A stretch of 64,000 bases of DNA from Dysidea avara (lineage: Eukaryota > Porifera > Demospongiae > Dictyoceratida > Dysideidae), in the NCBI RefSeq assembly GCF_963678975.1, contig NC_089277.1:18056757-18120756 (forward strand). The letters are read 5' to 3'. The notes beneath the pieces are model-generated. The model did no database searches and had not been told where the DNA came from. It worked only from the letters and a program-made list of their open reading frames with translations. Below are positions 11,101-21,246 of the stretch, piece by piece (the stretch's first letter is position 1; each line of letters starts with the position of its first letter). Position numbers and translations under genes: made by a program.

Positions 11101-12529
11101 AAACGCAATGCACTTAACTATTCAGTAATTGATTGTTGGGGCACGTTCAGGCATGAAATAAATTTTATGGTCATACCTGGCGCCATTCTTTCTTTTGTGC
11201 TGGTTCAGTAGCCATAATTATGTTAGGGAAAAGTTAACAAACAAGTAGAACAAAATAATTTAAAATTTTGCTGGATTATGGCAAGAGAATAGCTTAAAGT
11301 AGTGAAACAAGAAAGGCTAGACTGTCTAGTGTCTCAAATTCAGTCATGGTTTATAGACTGAATTACAGGGTTAAAACTAAATGTCCATTAGTACAGTATA
11401 TCTGCAGATGTAGCAGGGGCGTAGGGAGGGGGGGTTCCGGAGGGTTCAGGGACCCCCCTGTAAAAAAAATCAGACTCAGGTTTCTGGGTTTACAGCAGGA
11501 CTCCGCACCATTTAGTACATGCAGTGCATCAAAATGAGTAAGTAATAGTGTATGGCACAGCACAACAATTGATAAAGAAAGGATTTACTGGGCCCTCTTG
11601 GAAACTTTTTGAAAAGATCGATATACTCTAATAGAGCAGTCCGGTAAATACTCTAATAGAACAGTCACCTATACTCTAACTGTAATATCCATGTTAAAGG
11701 ACTTCATTTGCGGAGTTTCTAAGACATTCTATTGAATGCAAAACTGAGCATGACCTTATACTTTGGTTAACACTTGGGCATGCAGAATGCCGGAATCCAT
11801 GCTATGCATGTTTGTAGTTATAATGTTTTGTTTGTAGTTATAATGTTTTGTTTGTAGTTATAATGTTTTGTTTGTAGTTATAATGTTTTGTTTGTAGTTA
11901 TAATGTTTTGATTGTAAGTCATTCTATTTGTATCAGTCAATTCATGGTTCCAATCCTATACTTTAGTGGAGCAATTATCTATATGTGTCTCTAAGCTTAT
12001 AGTTCTGTGTTATGCTGTCTGTTTCCATGCACGTGGTATTATAGCTTTACCTAGTACTACTTGAGCTTCACTCCAGGGGCACTTATATGCATTATAATTA
12101 ATGTACTCCAGCTTTTTTGCATAAAATATAGTAATTTGCTGAGTTCTGATTTATTAAAATATGGAAAGTCTCTCAGCGGCTGGGGGCTGTGCCCCCAGAC
12201 CCCCTGCTTCTGGTAACTCAATACTGTTGTTGGAACCCCTCTTCAAAAAAACCTGGCTACGCCCCTGTATAGACTTGTTTCACTACTTTTTTCTTTTGAT
12301 CCCTAATTAAAATATCGTTCTACTTGTATTATACACTAATTTTCAGAGGTGAAGCTTCACTACAGTAAGATTTGTATGTATTTTCTATTTCATGTATTTC
12401 TGTACACTTGTATAGAATCTCCAGAGTACCAGTGCTACCAGTGGTCTCAACTCAATACTTCAGGAAAAGCAAAAGGCCAACAAGGCAGCTTATCTAGTGC
12501 TTAGCGGAGCTCAAGCATTGCTAACGTAA
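5123..12529 (+). CDS. SART1: SART1, U4/U6.U5 tri-snRNP-associated protein 1 (3' part)
   Basis: SART1 (Snu66) is a nuclear protein needed to join U4/U6 and U5 snRNPs into the tri-snRNP before spliceosome activation. Eleven exons are visible: 5123-5174, 5708-5777, 6232-6291, 6343-6377, 7082-7132, 8849-8927, 8981-9059, 9377-9412, 9464-9602, 9687-9776 and 12416-12529. All have GT-AG borders and matching phases, and together they encode about 267 residues. Diagnostic stretches align in order with the human C-terminal third: [54 protein letters not shown] and [18 protein letters not shown]. An acidic/RED-rich tract ([17 protein letters not shown]) precedes the VEYVD motif. The frame ends at TAA 12527-12529, with AATAAA at 12760-12765 as a possible polyadenylation signal. 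That stop overlaps a perfect GTAAGT donor, so a further exon is possible. The N-terminal two thirds were not found in 1-5122 and are presumably left of the window. Confidence 0.9.
5206..5640 (+). repeat. 20-bp minisatellite in a SART1 intron
   Basis: About 21 head-to-tail copies of TGTGTATGTGTATCCACATG, with a recurrent A/T variant (CACATG or CACTTG). They lie inside the intron 5175-5707. The unit length is not a multiple of three, so all six frames stay open and give spurious cysteine/histidine-rich ORFs. Confidence 0.95.
5851..5900 (+). repeat. (TG)n microsatellite
   Basis: Run of TG dinucleotides with single interruptions in the SART1 intron 5778-6231. Confidence 0.8.
5936..6055. mobile_element. 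Short pogo/Tigger-like MITE
   Basis: It begins after TA with CAGAGAAAACTCTATAATC and ends with GGATTAGAGTGATTTCACAG, imperfect inverted repeats. The internal TCGGATTATAGAGGTGTCGGA resembles the other 'CAGTGAACCTC..TATCCG' elements of the window. It lies in a SART1 intron. Confidence 0.45.
6378..6484 (+). repeat. TG-rich microsatellite directly after a SART1 exon
   Basis: Long TGTGTG run with TAG and TGC interruptions. It starts at the GTGTGT donor of the 35-nt exon 6343-6377, so it forms the 5' end of the intron. Confidence 0.8.
6590..6943. mobile_element. MITE with CCGGTTA-rich inverted ends
   Basis: The left end TGTGAAACTGGACAG..ATAACCGGTTACTG and the right end ..TTAACCGGTTAAGTTTCACA are inverted repeats rich in GGTTA/TAACC, typical of non-autonomous hAT-like elements. 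It lies in a SART1 intron and has no coding capacity. Confidence 0.55.
8485..8708. mobile_element. Pogo/Tigger-like MITE (copy 1)
   Basis: It starts after TA with CAGTGAACC..ATCAGTTATC and ends with CGAGGGTCAGATAACC..ATTG. Read on the minus strand it aligns along its full length with the element at 12968-13182, including the internal pair of TACTCTAATAGAACA motifs. It lies in a SART1 intron. Confidence 0.7.
10859..11215 (-). CDS. Putative three-exon small gene, antisense in a SART1 intron
   Basis: On the minus strand ATG 11215 opens exon 11177-11215 ([13 protein letters not shown]), which ends at a GTATGA donor. Exon 11002-11091 follows TTTTCAG and ends AAAG|GTAAGT. Exon 10859-10939 follows TCTAGACAG and runs to TAA. 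All three junctions are phase 0, giving a basic 69-residue product ([15 protein letters not shown] in the middle, [10 protein letters not shown] near the end). I recognise no family. A degenerate duplicate of exons 1 and 2 plus the intron lies at 1740-2110, so this may be part of an old mobile element and not a host gene. Only the splice geometry supports it. Confidence 0.35.
11414..12267. mobile_element. hAT-like element with CAGGGGCGTAG ends
   Basis: The ends are exact inverted repeats: CAGGGGCGTAG at the left and CTACGCCCCTG at the right. It splits an older dispersed repeat whose two halves (up to 11413 and from 12268) are contiguous in related copies at 1614-1690 and 2520-2650. The flanks GATGTAG and GTATAG may be a decayed target duplication. 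It carries the 20-bp tandem array at 11811-11910, a run of CTCTAATAGAG motifs and the GC-rich GGGGGCTGTGCCCCC core. It is non-coding and lies in the last SART1 intron. Confidence 0.65.
11811..11910 (+). repeat. 20-bp tandem repeat, five copies
   Basis: Five perfect copies of TTTGTAGTTATAATGTTTTG; a sixth begins and degenerates. The array lies inside the element at 11414-12267. Confidence 0.95.
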
Positions 12530-12967
12530 GTGTTGCTATATGGTGTAACTCTCAACTTGCACTAAAATTTCAAATGTATGAACGTTTAGTTAAGAGCCTT
12601 ACACCACTGGAGTTAGTGGGCACAATGTCCATGATAATATGACTTGCTTTGAATTATATACACTTGTGATAATTGTCTCATATGTTCAGGCCTGTGGTAC
12701 CACAAACTACATCCCATCACATATCAAGTCATATCTTAGTACCCAACTGGAATAACTGCAATAAAAAAGGCTGAATGATATTGTTGTTTTAGCAATATAC
12801 CATAGAAGGATCAATGTTGCAACATTTTATCATTAACTATCATATATTTACCTAACTATCGTAACTACAATGTTTCCAGAAGAAAGACCCAATGCCAGTT
12901 AGGTACTACTGTTAAACATAGCGAATAACTTACCACAATTGAAGTACATGCTCTTTGAATGCCAGTA
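12530..12967. other. SART1 3' flank
   Basis: No ORF of interest. It holds the AATAAA at 12760-12765 that may end the SART1 transcript. Confidence 0.4.
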
Positions 12968-13182
12968 CAGTAGGCCCTCAGTTATCCGTACCCTTGTTTA
13001 CCTGAAATTGGAAATGACTGCTTTGTTAGAGTATTTTGAGTACAAGTGTATGTTCTATTAGAGTATTTCAACAGAGCTCTGTATATAAATGTACGGGCTT
13101 CAGTTATCCGAGCAATTCGCTTATCTGAACACTTTCACCATTGCCTGAAACACATGGGGTTCGGATAACCGAAGGTCCGTTG
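12968..13182. mobile_element. Pogo/Tigger-like MITE (copy 2)
   Basis: TA at 12966-12967 and 13183-13184 flanks CAGTAGGCCCTCAGTTATCC at the left and GGATAACCGAAGGTCCGTTG at the right, which are imperfect inverted repeats. It is an inverted relative of 8485-8708. Confidence 0.75.
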
Positions 13183-13929
13183 TATAAAACTTGCGACATA
13201 GCACCACAAATGCGTGGTATATTGCTCATGTTGTGTTCATGGTGCAACCTATCCTATGTACTGGACCATAGCTACTGGCACTCCTTAGAGCATGTGCTTT
13301 TATGTTTAACAGTAGTAGCTAACTGGTAGGAAGGTCTTCCTGCTACTTATATGCTGTTCTTGAGCTCTCCATATTTTGGAAACAACAATTCTGCTGTTTC
13401 CACCATTCTGCTAAATCTCCTTTCCCATCATTGGCTAAGAATCCTTGTAACAGCTTAAGCCCACCTACCTATTACCGCTGCAGAAAAGTGTGAACATCAC
13501 ACAACATACAGTATATAGGTTAGGTATTAGTTGTCAAAGTTTACAAAAGAAAGCAAATTTTGTATGTCCCCCATGGATACCTGGTTTTGACAAGCCTGGT
13601 CAAAATACAATCCTTCAAGATGATCACTGTATGTACATTTGTGTGAAAAATGAGTAGATACTTTATATAATGATATACTTTATATAATGATATCTACTAC
13701 TGCATTAATGTCACCTAGAAGAGTGCTGTATTATCTGTTGTTTGATTGTATAGGAGTGAAGACATTGCCAAGCGATGACAGCCACAATGATATCACTGAC
13801 GATTGCACAACATACAATATTTTATTACCAATGTACGTATCCACCATAATAATTAATAAATTCTGTTCACATACTCACCTGGCAGCAAAATCTTATATAG
13901 CTAATGTGAAGTTTGAACCATACAACAGA

Positions 13930-14705
13930 CACATGGGGATGCCATCCAGGGGGTCTGGGAGCATGCCCCCAGTCAGGTCTTAATTACTATGAGATTTGCT
14001 ATGTTTACTGAGTTAGCACAGGTAAACTATGTAACTTTTAAACATGAATGTTCTATTAGGGTAATTGACTGCTCTATTACAGTATTTCTATCTGAACTTT
14101 TGTAATTCATTGTAAAACTGCCTGAATATCAGTTTCTGACCTCAGCCTATGGATTGTGGAATTCCTTACCTTTTTAGATATAGCTAGCTACATATCAATT
14201 ACACAGAAAGCGTAGAACTATTAATAAGTATTAATTAATATGCTGTATTGAGGTTTGCATGTTAAATTCAAATAATAAATTTAAAATGTAGATATTGCTG
14301 GGGGAGAATGTGTTTGCTAGTCAGGACTGTCACAGGTGTAAACTCTAATTATAAATGGCCTGAAATTATTGAGATGGGAAATACTGTCACAGACTCTGGT
14401 GGTATAAAGTTCCATTGCAACAGTAACAACAAAACTTGTTTCTTCAGATAAATCAACCCTTTTAGTGATTAGATTAAAGTTGCAAGTTTGAATCATACAA
14501 CATGCAGACACAAGGAAGCTATTTGCAGGTCTTGAACACGCTATGTTTACTGTGTTGGCACAGTAACCTTTAAATGTGACGGTTCTATTGGGGTAATTGA
14601 CTGCTCTATTAAAGTTACTTTGCAAATCATTGTAAAATTGACTGAATATAACTTGACCAGTTTCTGGAAACCTCTGAACCCCGGGCCCTAGATCCGCCCC
14701 TGTTT
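13930..14705. repeat. Two degenerate copies of a GGATCCGCCCCT-ended repeat
   Basis: About 13930-14160 and 14490-14705 share, in the same order, a CTATGTTTACTG..TTGGCACAG block, GTTCTATT.GGGTAATTGACTGCTCTATTA, and GTAAAA.TG.CTGAATAT. The second copy ends TAGATCCGCCCCTG, the right end of a hAT-like element. A further relative is the right half of 14979-16479. Confidence 0.5.
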
Positions 14706-14978
14706 AGTTGTCCCCTCCTTCCTTATAATAAAATACTACTGTATGTAGAAGCTACAAATGCAATTATTGTATTTCAATGAAAAGGTAGAAAATTTAAAGC
14801 AATGGGAATAAGCTAATCTCATGGCTAAAATTACAATTGTTTTAGGAGTATATAGCTATGGCTTAAATTTGAAATAATCATTCTAGAACATCCAAATGAT
14901 TTATAAACTACAAGTAACCACTGAAATGTACTTCTTGACCTACCATACACTGCTAGCTATCTCACCATTGTGTCAAAC

Positions 14979-16479
14979 CAGTGGCAGATCCAGAGGGGGG
15001 CACTTGTCCTCCCCCCCCCCCCCCCCTCTGCAAAAACATAATTCTATACAACTATGTATGTGATTCTGACAATTTATAGTTTAGGTTCATAACTGTCACT
15101 GATTCCTACGTGCAGCTCTTGATCAATGCACACCACTTAGAAAGTATCATCATTATGGTAGTGCATAAAATTACTCTACATCAAAAATTTCAATACAGCT
15201 TCTGGGGGACTGCACCCTCCAGACCCCCTGCTTTATTTAGCTACCAGGTCATGTTGCACCCCACTTGTCAACTCTGGATGTGCTCCTTGTTTATGTAGCA
15301 TTACTACCTGATGATCTTGTACTTTCTTTCAGCATCAAAGAACTGACAATGCAATTATGCTTATTTTAATAAAGTTCAGTCAAATTGTTTCCAAATCATC
15401 AGAATAAAGGAAAACTAATATTTCCTGTGGAGGACATGCTCCCAGATCCCTAGTCAGAACATGCCTCAGTCACTGTACTAATTGTTTGCATTCCTGTATC
15501 ATCATTAACGTCCTATAATACTTTATGGCAGCCAGTTGAATCATGACATACACGATATGCAGAACACATTATTAATAGCAACATTCTTAAATAACTCTTA
15601 GGATAATTAAATATTCAGACATACACATATAAATAAACTGATGCTGCTGTCATTTGTACAGTAAAAGACGATTAACAAATTATTTCAAGTTACTTCAGAT
15701 GCATGCAGAACACGAAATTTAACTTGTTATATATGACACAATTGATTTCACTGGAAACACGTGCACTCAATTGCTAATTTTTTATGACAATTGTGAGTAT
15801 ATATATGCATAATACTAAGGAAGCTCCAAGAATTTTGGTGATGGATTTTATTACATGCACACCTTAATTTTAGGGGGTCTGGGGGCATGCTTTTCCCGGG
15901 AAATTTTGAGATTGAATCTGGTACCACCAAACAATCTTTAAAGCTGACATTTTAAACACTTAATTACTAGGAATTGATTAATATAGGCTGCTTATGCTTG
16001 CTTCTGTTGGCACAGTAACAGGAACAGTCCAAACTGCCAAAGAGTTAAGAAGTGCAGTAGTGAAGCATACAACAAAATTATTGTTGATGCCAGGAAACAT
16101 TTCAGGTCTTAAATACTATGAGACTATTATTGTAGGTAAGCTAAGTAAGGAGTCATCCATTATTTTCAGCCTTTACGCAAGAGTACGCTAGGGGGGGAGG
16201 GGGTTAAATCACATGTACGCTTATAAAATGATGAATAATCATCGTGTATATACTGTACATAGTATCAACATTTCTACAGTATGCTTTGTGAAGGAGGGAA
16301 GGGGTTAGAAAAAAGAGTACTCTTTGTACGCTTGCATAAAGACTGAAAATTATGGATGGTCCCCAAGTAACTTTTTAAAAACATACAAATGTGACTGTTC
16401 TATTACAGTATTTTGATATGAATCTTTGATATCTTTGGCCTTTGCAAACCAATTCAGAAACCCCCTGGATCCGCCCCTC
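14979..16479. mobile_element. Probable hAT-like non-autonomous element
   Basis: The left end CAGTGGCAGATCCAGAGGGG and the right end CCCCCTGGATCCGCCCCTCA are inverted repeats of the same type as 23901-24199. The body contains GC-rich CTGGGGGCATG cores, a poly-C run near 15011 and no ORF that I can assign. No clear target duplication was found, so it could be two elements end to end. Confidence 0.4.
16149..16364. mobile_element. Nested MITE with AAGTAA duplication
   Basis: AAGTAA flanks both sides (16143-16148 and 16365-16370). The ends GGAGTCATCCATTATTTTCA and TGAAAATTATGGATGGTCCC are inverted repeats of about 40 bp that continue into CTTTA.GCAAG.GTACGC. It sits inside the larger 14979-16479 repeat. 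Confidence 0.7.
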
Positions 16480-16790
16480 ACATGCCAAACGCAAATCAAC
16501 CCCACACATGTAAACTTCATGCTACTACTCCATATAAAAACATCAGTACTCCTTCTTTCCCCAACTTCAGTGATTGATTATGAGTCGGAAAAACAATAAA
16601 ACATATTAATTTTTACTAACCAATATTACTAGACATATAACTTGATATAGCTGTACTGTAATCACGTGTATGTATGTAATTTAAATTTCCTTGGGATGTT
16701 ATTCGCCCCCTGGGTGCATCGGCATGCTGTCTGCCCAGTAACAATAAATAAATAATTACATAGTTTGTAGAGAAGGTTTAATTACAACGG

Positions 16791-18183
16791 TTAATCAGTA
16801 TCTGCACAATAGAGAGGCCACAGTGGAAATAAATCAGTTCCTGGTATATGGAGTGTACTGTTTTCTTCCACAGTGAAATTACCAGCATTGAATAACCTTC
16901 TGCCAGGAAATCTCTTTTGCAAGTTATTTTTAAAACTCTCCTCATAATGATATGCATCCCATGTATACACATTTAATACGAGGTTCATTACACCAACCAT
17001 AAAGGTCAGTAGTCCTGGGGAATTTGAAATGAAAGTGGCAATCCCTTTAGCAGTCAATGATTTTACATCAAACACCACATGGACTAATCCACCATGAGCT
17101 GACACTGTCTCCATGAATGTGTCTGAGATCTTGGATAAGTACGAATCGACGCTAAGTTATTGCAAACTGATGGTGGATGCTGTTAAAATTGTTAGCTCCT
17201 TATTGTAAGTATGCACAGACAAAACCTTTAGCTCTTTCCAACTACTGATAACCTCTTTTATTAGGTTTGAGACGTGGACAGTAAAGCTGCTGCAATACTT
17301 GAGCACCGGAAAATGGTACAACAGTGACCACTGTACTTCACTACTTCTGCATGCGTTACATAAGCCAGCCTCAAACTGCAATGCTTGCAGACTAGAACAT
17401 TTTTGAAACAAACTGATTAACTGCAGCTTGCGTGCAACATCATGTTAAACACAAACATCTGTAACTAAATGTGTTAACTTCACGTCACTGAGTACTTCCC
17501 ACAGTCCGACATGATCTTTCATGCTTCTACTGGAAATACCTTTCAAGTTAAGTCCTCACAAATCAGGACAATAGTTAGCAATTGCACGGAGACCTTGCAG
17601 ACTTGCCAAACGATCATAGTTATCTTGCAGGTTAAGATGGCGGAGGTTAGGGCAAGCAAGAGCTATTTGTTCCAGGTGCTTAGAGAGAACTGACCTAGTA
17701 TTTGCAAAGTTAAACTCAGTGACACAATTTAGAGAATGAACCACCTTATTTGGTGCAGCCTCCTTATGCTGAAGAAAGTTAAGCAAAGCAAATGATACAG
17801 TGTCTGTTTACCATCACAACAATAACCCACTAATGTAAGGATATCCCAATCTATGCCCAGTATTCCAAAGCTACTAGCCTTCACAATCGGTACAATAATT
17901 GCTTGACAAAATTCAACCTGATACACTGGTAAGGAAGGGAAAAGACTTAGCGGTGTTGAGTAATTGTAATATAACTTGAAACAGGAAGTATAACCTATTA
18001 GTGGTATAAGTTAGACAACAAGTTGAACAAAAAACTTGTTTTTCAACCCTTTCAGTTGTAAGATTAAAGTTACATGGAATACAATGTTTCTTCATCCACT
18101 CCTCTACCCATGAAGTACACAATGAATGATGTTCTTCTGGTATATGTATTGTAAGTTCTTTTAACCCACCAATCTGAAGTAGA
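16791..18183 (-). pseudogene. F-box/LRR family pseudogene, 5' truncated
   Basis: Read on the minus strand, broken frames follow the order of the intact family members: LLQIGGLKELTIHIPEEHHS, CIPCNFNLTTERVE, ASSFGILGIDWDIL, ACPNLRHLNLQDNYDRLAS, LFQKCSSLQALQFE, WSLLYHFPVLKYC, METVSAHGGLVHVVFDV and the tail TDLFPLWPLY. There are several frameshifts and stops, for example a TAA just before the segment leading to METVSAHGG and stops between the KCSSLQ block and the LRR block. The F-box and the first ~150 residues are missing: homology begins abruptly at LLQIGG near 18183. It is a dead copy related to the genes at 21247, 33139 and 45656. Confidence 0.85.
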
Positions 18184-18189
18184 ATAAGC

Positions 18190-18590
18190 CACCAATGTTC
18201 GACCACCATAGGTTCGGACGCGATTTTTCTTTAAACCCGTAAATAAAATTTCTGCTCTTGCTATGCCTTTGGAGAGGTCTAGGCCATAAACTCTTGCAAG
18301 CAAAATTTCAGACCTACAGCTTTCTTTGTCTAGCTGCAGGAGCTGCAAAAGTGACCTGTCCGAATGTTCTCAATTCCCGGACAAAAGTATGTATTATCGG
18401 TCGAGTGGCACTGCTCGTAATGCTTGAAGCTGATCAAGTCTTTCTGTGCTTGATATGAAAGAGCAACTCTTATACTCTCCAAATATATGCAGATATTTGG
18501 CTTAGTCCTTATTGGCTGTGAATTACAAAGCTCCAAAGTCACCTCTGTCGTGCAATCTTAAATTCGGTCACATGTGAAGCTCGTGCAAAT
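18190..18590 (-). other. Unassigned partly open segment
   Basis: The minus strand carries two adjoining open stretches (with ESCRSEILLARVYGLDLSK and KDLISFKHYEQCHST) separated by a stop or frame change. I see no family resemblance. It may be the foreign sequence that replaced the 5' part of the F-box pseudogene. Confidence 0.2.
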
Positions 18591-18593
18591 CAA

Positions 18594-20060
18594 ATTATTA
18601 TTATTATTTATTGTTAATCAGCAGGACCCTCCAGGGGTATAATGCTGATGTGCAATTACATGTGTACAATTTCCATTAGTTACTTAACTATATAAGTATG
18701 TACAATTACGACAAGTTACTTAATTATATACATATGTACAATTACAATAATAAACTATAAAAATATATACAATTACGATAAGTTACTTAACTATATAGAT
18801 AGAAGGGGCTAATTTTTGCTTAAATTCTTCAACACAGTCAGTCTCAATAATCTCATCATCTAATCTATTCCATTCTGGTACAGTTCTTGAGAGGAAGGAA
18901 TATTTATATACATCAATTCTTGGTTGGTAAGGTACTAGTTTAAAGTTGTGTGAATGTCGGGTCCGTAATACAGTAGATTTAAACGGGAGATAACAGTTCG
19001 GTATAATTAATAAATCACGTAGTACTTTATATAGTAAAACTAGTCTAGCTGATTTGCGACGTTCTTGTAGTGTAGGCCATTGCAAGTTTTCAAGGATGTT
19101 AGTTATGCTGTCTCTATTATTTCGTCTCCATGGTTGACCTGTGACAAAACGAGCAGCTCTATGTTGGACCATCACTACTTGCAAATTGATTTATGTTAGT
19201 TTGGTGATATGGATCCCATATTGGGGAACAATACTTTAAAATAGGCAAGACAAATTGTTTATATGCTAGCTCACGTAGATGGCTAGGACAATGCTGAAGA
19301 TTTCGTCGCAGAAAACCAACAGCTCTGTTTGCCTTATTGCAGATGTAATCTATATGTGGCTTCCATGAAAGTCTGTGATGTAACTTTACTCCAAGATACA
19401 AATGTTGTTCTGTAACTGCCAGTGAGGTGCCATTCATTACATACAAAAATAAACTTTTGCTATGGTGATTAGAAATTTGCATTATCTTACATTTGCTGAT
19501 GTTAAAAGCCATTTGCCATTTATCTGCCCACTTTGACTGTATTGTCAAGTCTTGTTGGAGTGTTTGATGGTCTGTTGAACTGTGAATAACTTTGTATATT
19601 AAGCAATCATCTGCAAAGAGTTTTATTTGGCTACTAATACCCTCAGTTATATCATTAATGTACAGTAAGAACAAGGTAGGACCCAAAACTGAGCCTTGTG
19701 GTACTCCCGATGTGACTTTACAATAATTAGAAAAGGAACCATCTACGACAACTTGTTGGTAGCGATTGCTCAAGAAAGACTCTAGCCATTGTAAAATCTT
19801 GCCTCTAATGCCATAGAATTCAATTTTGCTTAGCAGTCTTTTATGTGGAACTTTATCAAATGCTTTGGACAGGTCTAGTATACCAACATCTACTTGGAGT
19901 TTATTATTCAATGCTTTTGCAAAGTCATCAGTAACAGTAAGCAACTGCGATTCACAGGAATGCCTTGATCTAAAGCCGAATTGACAGGGGACTAAGATAT
20001 CATGAGCTTCTGAAAGCGATCTCATAAACCAATGAACAACTCTTAGCGAAATTAAATGTA
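18594..20060 (-). mobile_element. CR1/Jockey-like LINE, 5' truncated
   Basis: The minus strand encodes reverse transcriptase motifs in order: CQFGFRSRHSCESQLL, ILDLSKAFDKVPH, SGVPQGSVLGPTLFLLYIND and the catalytic LFADDCLIY, then the thumb (LGVKLHHRLSWKPHIDYI). After a frameshift near 19170 comes the C-terminal VQHRAARFVTGQPWRRN and VPEWNRLDDEII region. The endonuclease and the first RT motifs are absent, as in typical 5' truncation. The 3' end runs into (ATT)n at 18597-18612. The upstream ORF part (20060-20235) is not RT-like and is probably flanking DNA. Confidence 0.9.
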
Positions 20061-20595
20061 CAGATACATTGTGTAAAAAGCCCCTGATAGCCGCAGCCTT
20101 TTTACAATACGACTTCATGGTTGAAAGAAAATCGCTCCAATGGGATGCGATGACGAAGAAAATGAAAAAAAGAACGATGCACATTTGAATAAATAATTTA
20201 ATTAATGCATTGTAAATGGGTGGGCGATGGAACAAACTACTCCAACAATTCGCCTGACTTTTCGTGTAGTAGTTACTCGTTATACATTATACAAAGGTTA
20301 CATGCCCTTGGTTTCGAGGCAGAATCTTTTAGTAAGGCTGAGATTTCGCCATGCGGATTTTAAAAGAATGCGTAATCGATCCCTCATGTCGAAAATGACT
20401 CATAGTAGTGGTCGCGTGTTTATTATTTTGTGGGCGCGCGCTTTGTGTTTCTTGGCCTCGCGACTCACTACCGTGAGTCTTGATTCTGTATTCATTATCT
20501 ACTCGGTAGTTTATTCAGTACTTATGTGCGAGCATCCAAATTGTGGCGTTGGAACATGAACTATTGCAAATGACTAAACATTTAAGATTATTGTA

Positions 20596-20730
20596 CAGTG
20601 GAACCTCTCTTATCCAGGCGGTCTGGTACATATACTACTGTCTGTATCTCAGAAATATCCGTAACTAATAATAGCATGCTATTATGCTAAAGTGACTAAT
20701 TTAACAACAAATTGTTATCGTCACATGCAC
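20596..20730 (+). mobile_element. Left part of a CAGTGGAACCTCT-type MITE
   Basis: TA followed by CAGTGGAACCTCTCTTATCC, the terminus shared by elements at 32401 and 57521. No matching right end was found; the foldback element at 20740 interrupts it. Confidence 0.45.
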
Positions 20731-20739
20731 AGTACAGTG

Positions 20740-21123
20740 TAGTCTCGTGCCCAGACCGCTTTTTTTCTTTTTGTGTGGGGGCGGAGAAAAAAAGGGTCTG
20801 GTGGATCTCCAATACATTTTTTGTGCAGCCGGATCTACAACTTTTGGGGATCGTTGATTAGTGGTGATGAATAGCAAAGGCTTGTTAACGAAGCAACAAT
20901 AGGAAATACGGCGCGCGTAGCCAAGGATGTAACCTTGCCAAGCAAACGCGCGCCGTATTCCTATTGTTGCTTCGTTAACAGGCCTTTGCTATTCATCACC
21001 ACTAATCAACGATCCCCAAAAGTTGTAGATCCGGCTGCACAAAAAATGTATTGGAGATCCACCAGACCCTTTTTTTCTCCGCCCCCACACAAAAAGAAAA
21101 AAAGCGGTCTGGGCACGAGACTA
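20740..21123. mobile_element. Long foldback element with 9-bp target duplication
   Basis: Two arms of roughly 170-180 bp are almost perfect reverse complements around a short spacer near 20920-20935. The outer ends are TAGTCTCGTGCCCAGACCGC and its complement. AGTACAGTG occurs immediately outside both ends (20731-20739 and 21124-21132), a 9-bp duplication. Long terminal inverted repeats with a 9-bp duplication are characteristic of Mutator-like elements. There is no coding capacity; the ORFs here are palindrome shadows. The high arm identity suggests recent insertion or gene conversion between the arms. Confidence 0.85.
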
Positions 21124-21246
21124 AGTACAGTGTAGGTGGCAAAAATAACTATCTGAACTTTTGCCAGCCTGCTAGTCCCCAACAGTTTTTTTTCCAGTCC
21201 ACAGTACACACTGCAATTTCAAAGCCCTATGTATAATTATAGATAG

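Noticed and set aside
14317-14625. Minus ORF with CNFNLITKRV, similar to the F-box family's PCNFNLTTER
   Set aside because: Only about ten residues match and the rest lies in a MITE-like repeat also seen at 13930 and 16000; probably coincidence.
20227-20559. 110-residue plus-strand ORF
   Set aside because: Next to a LINE terminus; no recognisable motif, and it overlaps non-coding flank.
20935-21236. ORFs on both strands with KKKK/PPPP runs
   Set aside because: Shadows of the foldback arms.
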